DNA from: Solobacterium sp. UBA1789
GTDB lineage: Bacteria > Bacillota_I > Bacilli_A > Erysipelotrichales > Erysipelotrichaceae
Direction: 5' to 3'
Length of the DNA: 5,117 nucleotides
NCBI GenBank assembly: GCA_002314515.1
Contig: DCGB01000047.1
Coordinates: forward strand, 1,838 to 6,954
Below are positions 1-5,117 of this stretch, piece by piece (position 1 is the first letter of the stretch; each line of letters opens with the position of its first letter). The translations under genes were made by a program, and so were the position numbers. The notes beneath the pieces are model-generated. The model made no database searches. It was not told the origin of the DNA and was given only the letters and a program-made list of their open reading frames with translations.

Positions 1-945
1 GAAACACCTGATGGATATAAATCTTATTCGGCGGTTGTTGCCGATGAAATAGATAAATTAATGGAAAAAGACCAGGATATTGTCGTTATTACACCGGCAA
101 TGATTTCCGGTTCTTCTTTAAATAAACTGTTCGCCAAATATCCAGATCGCTGTTTTGATGTTGGGATTGCTGAGGAGCATGCTGTTTCTTTTGCTGCCGG
201 CTTGGCCTTGAATGGCAAAAAACCTTTTGTTGCCATGTATTCATCTTTTTCACAAAGAGCCTATGATCAGATCAATCATGATGTCTGTCGAATGAAACTG
301 CCAGTAGTTTTTGGTATAGATAGAGCTGGCATCGTAGGTGAAGACGGCGATACTCATCAGGGCGTTTTTGATATTTCTTATTTACGTTCTTTGCCAAATA
401 TCACAATAAGTCAGGGTAAGGATGCCAAGGAAACTCAAAATCTCTTATTTACGGCTTTTAATAGTAATTCACCATTTGTCGTTCGCTTCCCACGTGGCAC
501 ATGCAAGTGTGATGATAATAATGAACTTTTAATGGAAAAGGGTAAATGGGAATATGTCATTAATAATGCTGATGCCAGGGCTGTTATTATTAGCTATGGT
601 AATGATATAGAAGTTATATCTAAAACTATTTCAGAAAATAAATTGCCATACAGCCTAATCAATGCCCGATATCTAAAACCTGTCGATGAGGAATTAATAG
701 AAGAGATTGGCAAAAACAAGGCAGAAATCTTTGTCTATACCAATGATATGATTAAAGGCGGATTGGGTGATGAAATCCTTGAATGTTTGAATCGTAATGC
801 TAACAATAGGCATATCAATATTATTGGTATTAATGATATATATGTAACTCACGGCTCTTTAAAACAGGTTAAAGAGGGACTTAGAATTGATGTAAACAGT
901 TTATTCGTGAATATAGAAAGTAAATTAAATGTTAAAGAGTCTTAA
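1..945 (+). CDS. dxs: 1-deoxy-D-xylulose-5-phosphate synthase, C-terminal half (5'-truncated by window edge)
   Basis: DXS condenses pyruvate and glyceraldehyde 3-phosphate into 1-deoxy-D-xylulose 5-phosphate, using thiamine diphosphate, in the cytoplasm. It is the entry step of the MEP isoprenoid pathway. The reading frame is open from base 1, giving 314 residues of a protein that is usually about 620, so the N-terminal ThDP-binding half lies outside the window. Visible are the central pyrimidine-binding domain (fragment residues about 1-170) and the C-terminal transketolase-type domain (about 180-305). Diagnostic motifs are YPDRCFDVGIAEEHAVSFAAG, QRAYDQ, DRAGIVGEDGDTHQG and RFPRG. Fragment residues E58, Y80, R86, R108, D115 and H119 have exactly the spacing of E. 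coli E370, Y392, R398, R420, D427 and H431 (numbers recalled). Small departures are GIAEEH for the common GIAEQH, and TNDMIKGG where most DXS have an EEN-type stretch before GG. The end overlaps recN by 17 nt. The identification is secure. Confidence 0.97.
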   Translation, partial: ETPDGYKSYSAVVADEIDKLMEKDQDIVVITPAMISGSSLNKLFAKYPDRCFDVGIAEEHAVSFAAGLALNGKKPFVAMYSSFSQRAYDQINHDVCRMKLPVVFGIDRAGIVGEDGDTHQGVFDISYLRSLPNITISQGKDAKETQNLLFTAFNSNSPFVVRFPRGTCKCDDNNELLMEKGKWEYVINNADARAVIISYGNDIEVISKTISENKLPYSLINARYLKPVDEELIEEIGKNKAEIFVYTNDMIKGGLGDEILECLNRNANNRHINIIGINDIYVTHGSLKQVKEGLRIDVNSLFVNIESKLNVKES

Positions 946-2572
946 GATTAAAAACTATGCGATTATTGATGATCTGGAACTGGAATTAGGTTCTGGTTTT
1001 AATGTCTTTACCGGCGAAACGGGTGCTGGTAAATCGATTATCGTTGGTGCTTTATCATTATTGTTTAAAGGACGTTCAGATCCTTCTATTATTAAAAAAG
1101 GGGCAGATAAGGCGATTATTGAGGGAGTTTTTGAAATTAATGATCCTCGTTTAAAAGATATACTTGATGACCAGGATATTGAATATGAAGATGAATTAAT
1201 CATTAGAAGAACAATATCCAAAGAGGGAAAGAGTACGGTTAAATTAAATCAATCAAATGTCACTTTGAATTTTCTGACTGAACTGATTTCACCTTATGTC
1301 GATATCCATTCACAAAAAGATTCGCAATATCTTTTGAATAGTAAAAATCAGTTTTCTATTTTAGATAAATACGCTTTCGATAATGATAGATATCAGACTT
1401 TTTCTTCTACCTACAACAAATATCAGGAAAAGAAAAAAGATTTGGAAAAGCTTCAGAAAGCCAATTACAGCGAAAGAGAAATCGAATTTCTTCAATATGA
1501 TTTAAAAGAACTTGAGGATGCTGGTTTATCTATAGAAGAAGAAAATGATCTTATTGATAAGGAAAACTTTTTTAAACAAAGTGAGAAAATACTAAACAAT
1601 CTGAATCAGGCAAATTCCTTGTATCACAAAGATGGTGGTGTTAAAGAAAATTTTTATGAAATTATTAATTTACTTAATATTGATAATGACAGGATCAGTA
1701 ATCTGTCCAGTAAACTTAACGAATTATATTATGACCTTGATGATAAATTTTCTGAAGTCAATGTCATTTTATCTTCACTTCAAAATGATGACATTAATCT
1801 GGATTATGTTGAGGAAAGACTTTATTTGTATTCAAAATTAAAGAGAAAACATAAGTGTGATACAGCACAGCTTATAAGTAAACAGAATGAATTAAAAAAC
1901 ATACTTGATGAATATGAAAATATTGAAGAAAATTTAATCATAAAACAAAAGGAAATGACTGATGCCTACAATAAGGCATATGAAATTGCGAATAATTTAT
2001 CAAAACATCGTAAAGAGAAAGCTTTAGAACTGGAAAAAAGAATTAAAGATGAATGTGTTGAATTATTGTTGCCAAATTGTGAATTTAAGATTATTTTTGA
2101 TGAATGTGAATTGAATAACCATGGTATCGATGATATTGAGTTCCATGTTTCAATGAATAAGGGTGAGGACTTAAAACCGCTTAAGAATGTTGCTTCTGGT
2201 GGTGAAATTTCACGTTTAATGCTGGCTTTAAAAACGGTTTTTGCCCGCTTATCAGACACTAAATTACTGATATTTGATGAAATTGATACAGGTGTTTCTG
2301 GTAAGGTAGCCTTTGCGCTTGGTCAGAAAATGAAATTAATTGCTAAAGACTGTCAGGTATTATGTATTACGCATCTGGCGCCGGTTGCGGCCTGTGGCAA
2401 ATGTCATTTCTATATATACAAACAGGATAATGACGAATATTCATATACAAATATTAAATTACTAAACAAAAAAGAAAGAATTGAAGAATTGGCAATGATT
2501 TCTTCTTCTGATGTCAACGAAAAATCATTGGCAGCAGCTGAAGAATTGCTGAAAGATGGTCAGGGAGATTAA
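929..2572 (+). CDS. recN: DNA repair protein RecN (SMC-like ATPase)
   Basis: RecN is a cytoplasmic SMC-family ATPase that acts early in recombinational repair of DNA double-strand breaks. The 547 residues are close to the usual 550-575. The N-terminal MLKSLKIKNYAIIDDLELEL leads into Walker A GETGAGKS (residues 29-36). The RecN Q-loop region is DIHSQKDSQ (125-133). A charged, coiled-coil-rich middle spans about 150-360 and includes the family-typical REIEFLQYDLKELEDAGL. The C-terminal ATPase lobe carries the ABC signature ASGGEISRL (422-430), Walker B LLIFDEIDTGVSG (446-458) and the H-loop ITHLAPVAA (from 480). The start at 929 is fixed by the N-terminal consensus. It has only a weak AGAAAG 8 nt upstream, so translation is probably coupled to dxs, whose last 17 nt it overlaps. 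Variants at the Q-loop (HSQK for HGQH) and H-loop (HLAP for HLPQ) depart from the common consensus but leave the nucleotide-binding residues intact. No LexA-type box is possible directly upstream as a standalone promoter, because that sequence is dxs coding. Confidence 0.97.
   Translation: MLKSLKIKNYAIIDDLELELGSGFNVFTGETGAGKSIIVGALSLLFKGRSDPSIIKKGADKAIIEGVFEINDPRLKDILDDQDIEYEDELIIRRTISKEGKSTVKLNQSNVTLNFLTELISPYVDIHSQKDSQYLLNSKNQFSILDKYAFDNDRYQTFSSTYNKYQEKKKDLEKLQKANYSEREIEFLQYDLKELEDAGLSIEEENDLIDKENFFKQSEKILNNLNQANSLYHKDGGVKENFYEIINLLNIDNDRISNLSSKLNELYYDLDDKFSEVNVILSSLQNDDINLDYVEERLYLYSKLKRKHKCDTAQLISKQNELKNILDEYENIEENLIIKQKEMTDAYNKAYEIANNLSKHRKEKALELEKRIKDECVELLLPNCEFKIIFDECELNNHGIDDIEFHVSMNKGEDLKPLKNVASGGEISRLMLALKTVFARLSDTKLLIFDEIDTGVSGKVAFALGQKMKLIAKDCQVLCITHLAPVAACGKCHFYIYKQDNDEYSYTNIKLLNKKERIEELAMISSSDVNEKSLAAAEELLKDGQGD
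2562..2567 (+). promoter_or_regulatory. Shine-Dalgarno sequence for deoB, inside the recN end
   Basis: AGGGAG lies 9 nt before the ATG at 2577 and within the last codons of recN. It decides the deoB start. The earlier in-frame ATG at 2556 would add seven residues (MVREINI), has no ribosome binding site of its own, and would place this motif inside the coding sequence. Confidence 0.8.
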
Positions 2573-2576
2573 TATA

Positions 2577-3764
2577 ATGAAAAATAAACGTGTGTTTGTT
2601 ATTGTTATAGATTCATTTGGTGTTGGCTATGATGAAGTTGCTGAAGAATATGGTGATAAGGGAGCCAATACCTTACGTCATATTTTTGAACATGATCATT
2701 CTTTTAAAATACCTAATTTATATCAGATGGGATTATGTAATCTGACAGATGTTGTTGGATACTCCGAAAACAACAATACCAATGCTTATTATGGACGATT
2801 AAGAGAAAAATCTGTAGGTAAGGATACAATGACAGGTCATTGGGAAATCATGGGAGTCCATACGACAAAACCTTTTATAACTTTTACAAACATCGGTTTT
2901 CCTAATGAACTGATAAATGAGTTAGAAGAAAAAAGCGGCTATAAGTTTATCGGCAATAAGGCAGCTTCAGGTACTGATATCATCAAAGAACTCGGTGAAA
3001 GACAAATGGAAACCAGGGAAATGATTATCTATACTTCTGCTGATTCTGTCTTACAGATTGCTGCTAATATTGATGTATTTGGTTTAGATGAGATTTACCG
3101 CACTTGTCAGATTGCCAGAGATATTACAATGAAACCGCAATGGCTGGTTGGCAGAGTAATAGCCCGTCCTTTTATTGGCAATAATAAAGATAATTTTGAA
3201 AGAACACCTGACCGTCATGATTATGCAGTAAATCCTACTTCAACAACTGTTTTGGATCAGCTAAAAGATAATGGCTATGATGTTATATCAATAGGAAAAA
3301 TCGTCGATATCTTTAATAATCAGGGTATTACGGAAGCTATTAAGTCCAAGTCTTCTGATGAAGGTATGCTGCAGACAATTGATGTAGCTGCTAACAAAGA
3401 TTTTAATGGTCTTTGTTTTACTAATTTGGTTGATTTTGATGCTAAATATGGTCATCGTCGAGATCCTGTCGGTTATGGAAAAGAACTTGAGAATTTTGAT
3501 AGGCATTTACCTGATTTGCTTGCCAATATGCATGAAGATGATGTTCTGATAATAACTGCTGACCATGGTAATGATCCAACATGGCGAGGCAGTGATCATA
3601 CCCGCGAATATGTTCCATTACTGGTTTATAGTAAGTCATTTAAGGAGCAGGGCAGATTGGAAGATGGTGAATCTTTTGCCGATATCGGTGTAACAATTGC
3701 GGATATATTTGGCTTAGATAATATTTATCCAATTGGTAGCTCGTTTAAAGAAGAATTAATTTAA
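2577..3764 (+). CDS. deoB: Phosphopentomutase
   Basis: The enzyme interconverts ribose 1-phosphate or 2-deoxyribose 1-phosphate with the 5-phosphates. It links nucleoside phosphorolysis to the pentose phosphate pathway and, through deoxyribose-phosphate aldolase, to glycolysis. It is a cytoplasmic alkaline-phosphatase-superfamily protein with a dinuclear Mn2+ centre. With the start at 2577 it is 395 residues, the normal family length. Residues matching the Bacillus cereus enzyme (recalled) are the metal ligand D12 in VIDSFGVG, the phosphoacceptor T84 in KDTMTGHWE, substrate-site D156 in YTSADSVLQIA, D288 and H293 in DFDAKYGHRRD, and D329, H330 and H341 in TADHGNDPTWRGSDHTRE. All catalytic positions are present. 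The cap domain occupies about residues 100-215. It starts 4 nt after recN with its Shine-Dalgarno inside recN, so it is co-transcribed. No other deo gene (deoC, deoA, deoD, pdp) is in view. The stop codon is the first base triplet of a terminator hairpin. Confidence 0.97.
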   Translation: MKNKRVFVIVIDSFGVGYDEVAEEYGDKGANTLRHIFEHDHSFKIPNLYQMGLCNLTDVVGYSENNNTNAYYGRLREKSVGKDTMTGHWEIMGVHTTKPFITFTNIGFPNELINELEEKSGYKFIGNKAASGTDIIKELGERQMETREMIIYTSADSVLQIAANIDVFGLDEIYRTCQIARDITMKPQWLVGRVIARPFIGNNKDNFERTPDRHDYAVNPTSTTVLDQLKDNGYDVISIGKIVDIFNNQGITEAIKSKSSDEGMLQTIDVAANKDFNGLCFTNLVDFDAKYGHRRDPVGYGKELENFDRHLPDLLANMHEDDVLIITADHGNDPTWRGSDHTREYVPLLVYSKSFKEQGRLEDGESFADIGVTIADIFGLDNIYPIGSSFKEELI

Positions 3765-3793
3765 AACAGACAGTCATTAGACTGTCTGTTTTA
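3762..3793. terminator. Bidirectional hairpin terminator between convergent genes
   Basis: A perfect 14-bp inverted repeat, arms TAAAACAGACAGTC (3762-3775) and GACTGTCTGTTTTA (3780-3793), encloses an ATTA loop. On either strand the descending arm ends in TTTT, so the stem supplies A-tract and U-tract in both directions, as in a bidirectional intrinsic terminator. The U-run is only four bases, so efficiency may be modest. The left arm begins with the deoB stop codon, and the right arm ends with the complement of the stop codon of the minus-strand peptidase gene. Confidence 0.85.
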
Positions 3794-4963
3794 TAGATTC
3801 TTGGTGAAATCAATTTCAAATAAATCACGAGGGAATTTTGTTAAGGATTCTGCACCATTATCAGTTACAAGAATCATATCTTCGCAACGCATATATCCTT
3901 CATTTTTTATAAACATTTTTGGTTCTGAACAGAAAATCATGCCAGGTTGCAGAATTAGATCGGAAGTATATTTCAGGAAAGGTTCTTCATGAACTTCAAT
4001 ACCAATATGATGGCCATTTCCACCAATTTCCTCACGTTTAAAACGTAAATACTGATAACAGCCTAATTCCTCGGCCTTATCACAAATATAGCCATAGAGG
4101 TCACCAAAACGTGTTATACCAGGTTTAATCATGGATATCATATATTCCTGGGCGGCATTAAGGGCCTTATAGGCTTTCTTAACTTCTTCAGGAGCTTTGC
4201 CGCAATAAACAGCGCGACCCCAGTCAGAACAGTAACCCTGATTCATATAGCCTATATCAAAGGCTATCATTGTGCCTTCTTCCAGTTTTCTTTCTGGTTC
4301 AAATGGTTCAATATTTTGAACATTTTCACTACCTTGTGTTTTAAAGCCACAGGTAGGGGAGAACGAGAGATCCTGCATACCATTTAACAATCCATAATTA
4401 ACGATCATTCTTTCAGCATCCCAGCTGGTCATTCCTATTTTCAAATTTCTGCAGACATACATGACAGCATCATCGGTGAATTTAGCAAGTTTGCGCATTT
4501 GATCAATTTCATATTCATCTTTAATATGACGCAGATCATCAAAAATGGTTTCAATGCATGTAGTTTCAATTTGCGGATCAACTTCCTTTAAAGTTTTTTT
4601 CAGCCATTCATCACAATCTCTGCCAATACCTAATTTCTTAACTTTGATAATATGACGTAATTCATCTTCAAACTGATCCATATAACTGACAACAACATTA
4701 TTTTTATTGGAATCAATATTGTCTTTGCAAGCAGGGCAGGTTAAGACTGTTGTTTCACCACTGAAATCCATATAAACCAGAGTTTCAGGAATAATATCAG
4801 CACCAGCAATAGGGGCATCAAGATTAAAACAGTATCTTTGCCAGAATAATGAATTGGATTCAGTCAAATACTGAAAGTTTGCACATTTGGCAAATAATAA
4901 TCCTTCCACACCGCTTTTTTTCAAAGCTTCTAAACAATTTTTACGTCTTTGAGTAATAATCAT
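3791..4963 (-). CDS. M24 family metallopeptidase (Xaa-Pro peptidase / creatinase fold)
   Basis: This is a 390-residue cytoplasmic protein with no signal peptide or membrane segment. Residues 1-130 resemble the creatinase N-terminal domain (RRKNCLEALKKSGVEGLLF, then NFQYLTESNS). Residues about 150-380 form the pita-bread M24 domain. The dimetal ligands are D236 and D247 (FDIGYMNQGYCSD), H318 (GHHIGIEVHEEP), E347 (CSEPKMF) and E361 (RCEDMILVTDNG), with the secondary H325. The 11, 29 and 14 spacings equal those recalled for Pyrococcus prolidase. Such enzymes typically cleave Xaa-Pro bonds for peptide turnover. However, the histidine that normally sits 17 residues before the first Asp ligand is Glu219 here, and there is no His anywhere in 205-236, so the substrate is uncertain. 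The protein is rich in cysteine (15), including CPAC at 76-79. The start is supported by AAGGAG upstream. It is a single gene convergent with deoB and sharing its terminator. Other M24 activities (creatinase-like or other amidohydrolase) remain possible. Confidence 0.9.
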   Translation of the reverse strand: MIITQRRKNCLEALKKSGVEGLLFAKCANFQYLTESNSLFWQRYCFNLDAPIAGADIIPETLVYMDFSGETTVLTCPACKDNIDSNKNNVVVSYMDQFEDELRHIIKVKKLGIGRDCDEWLKKTLKEVDPQIETTCIETIFDDLRHIKDEYEIDQMRKLAKFTDDAVMYVCRNLKIGMTSWDAERMIVNYGLLNGMQDLSFSPTCGFKTQGSENVQNIEPFEPERKLEEGTMIAFDIGYMNQGYCSDWGRAVYCGKAPEEVKKAYKALNAAQEYMISMIKPGITRFGDLYGYICDKAEELGCYQYLRFKREEIGGNGHHIGIEVHEEPFLKYTSDLILQPGMIFCSEPKMFIKNEGYMRCEDMILVTDNGAESLTKFPRDLFEIDFTKNL

Positions 4964-4974
4964 AGGGTAGTAGT

Positions 4975-4980
4975 CTCCTT
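4975..4980 (-). promoter_or_regulatory. Shine-Dalgarno sequence for the M24 peptidase gene
   Basis: On the minus strand AAGGAG precedes the ATG at 4963 by an 11-nt spacer. It is a strong match with a slightly long spacing, and it supports the chosen start. Confidence 0.8.
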
Positions 4981-5014
4981 GTTTACTTATATTTTAACTT
5001 ATTTATACTAAATA

Positions 5015-5043
5015 ATTATATATATGTATTTTCGCAAAATATT
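5015..5043 (-). promoter_or_regulatory. Possible promoter region for the M24 peptidase gene
   Basis: The minus-strand gene must be transcribed from the AT-rich gap upstream of 4963. The best -10 match on that strand is TATAAT (complement of 5015-5020). No good -35 box lies at normal spacing: the hexamer 17 nt upstream is AATATT, and the TTGCGA at 5032-5037 is only 11 nt away. In sequence this AT-rich such hexamers arise by chance, so this is a weak candidate only. Confidence 0.25.
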
Positions 5044-5054
5044 ATTTTTACGAA
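5031..5054. promoter_or_regulatory. Imperfect palindrome, operator-like
   Basis: Half-sites TTCGCAAAA (5031-5039) and TTTTACGAA (5046-5054) pair at eight of nine positions around a six-base AT centre, giving a 24-bp dyad. It lies between the minus-strand peptidase gene and a rightward extended -10 element that begins 4 nt after it. It could be the binding site of a dimeric repressor acting on either or both directions. I cannot assign it to a known regulator, and AT-rich context inflates such matches, though the paired CG dinucleotides are less expected by chance. Confidence 0.35.
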
Positions 5055-5058
5055 TTTA

Positions 5059-5067
5059 TGATATAAT
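5059..5067 (+). promoter_or_regulatory. Extended -10 element of a rightward promoter
   Basis: TGATATAAT is a full TGnTATAAT extended -10. No good -35 is present at 17 nt spacing (ATATTA at 5039-5044), which extended -10 promoters tolerate. Transcription would run out of the right edge toward a gene not in view. The presumed -35 position falls inside the palindrome at 5031-5054. A second TATAAT stands at 5107-5112 without a convincing -35. Confidence 0.4.
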
Positions 5068-5117
5068 AAAAATGCTAATATAGTGTTATTTGTTGATTTT
5101 ATGACTTATAATACCAT

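Noticed and set aside
24..236. Minus-strand open frame antisense to dxs
   Set aside because: It lies wholly within well-matched dxs coding sequence, has no ribosome binding site and resembles no known protein.
955..1221. Minus-strand open frame antisense to the recN start
   Set aside because: It is a complement shadow of the conserved RecN N-terminus, with serine- and isoleucine-rich low-complexity composition.
1632..1841. Plus-strand open frame inside recN in another frame
   Set aside because: It is out of frame with intact recN, with biased Met/Ile/Leu composition typical of a shifted AT-rich frame, so neither a gene nor a frameshift sign.
1966..2259. Minus-strand open frame antisense to the recN signature region
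   Set aside because: It is a shadow of conserved coding sequence with no supporting start signal.
2556..2576. Upstream ATG as the deoB start
   Set aside because: The extra seven residues have no family match, and the Shine-Dalgarno at 2562-2567 fits only the ATG at 2577.
3288..3639. Two overlapping minus-strand open frames antisense to deoB, one His-rich
   Set aside because: The His-rich look comes from complementing the Asp/Met-rich deoB codons; deoB is intact and conserved across the whole stretch.
3801..3992. Plus-strand open frame antisense to the peptidase C-terminus
   Set aside because: It lies opposite conserved M24 coding sequence and lacks a ribosome binding site.
4982..5009. TTTACT-16 nt-TATACT rightward promoter-like pair
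   Set aside because: It is a plausible spacing but ordinary in sequence this AT-rich, and the extended -10 at 5059-5067 is a better candidate for rightward transcription.
5101..5117. ATG near the right edge, open to the window end
   Set aside because: Only five codons are visible, there is no ribosome binding site, and the stretch overlaps a TATAAT hexamer.

Overview
This window is an ordinary housekeeping stretch from an AT-rich, low-GC Gram-positive bacterium (Bacillota). The grounds are the AT-rich codons, the GGAG-type ribosome binding sites, a dxs-recN linkage resembling the Bacillota dxs-(tlyA-argR)-recN cluster, and four proteins that read as standard bacterial enzymes. The RecN variant motifs and the loss of tlyA and argR between dxs and recN hint at the Erysipelotrichia side of the phylum. 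That placement is inference, not something the sequence proves.

Left part (1-3764): three plus-strand genes packed head to tail with no room for internal terminators. The first is the C-terminal half of dxs (1-deoxy-D-xylulose-5-phosphate synthase, first step of the MEP isoprenoid pathway), cut by the window edge. recN (an SMC-like DNA double-strand break repair ATPase) follows and overlaps dxs by 17 nt. deoB (phosphopentomutase, nucleoside salvage) starts 4 nt after recN and has its Shine-Dalgarno sequence inside the recN end. The spacing indicates one operon. The three jobs are biochemically unrelated, apart from DXS and DeoB both touching central sugar-phosphate metabolism.

Middle (3762-3793): a perfect 14-bp hairpin between two convergent genes. 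Its outermost base pairs are the stop codon of deoB on one side and the stop codon of the minus-strand gene on the other, so it probably serves as a bidirectional terminator.

Right part (3791-4963, minus strand): a complete M24-family (creatinase/prolidase fold) metallopeptidase. All five dimetal ligands are present, but an active-site histidine usual in prolidases and aminopeptidase P is missing. Upstream of it, 4964-5117 is an AT-rich intergenic region with a strong ribosome binding site, an imperfect 24-bp palindrome and an extended -10 promoter-like element pointing rightward out of the window.

I see no RNA gene, mobile element, CRISPR array, prophage or defence gene, and no evidence of a previously undescribed system. 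The findings are local oddities of moderate interest.
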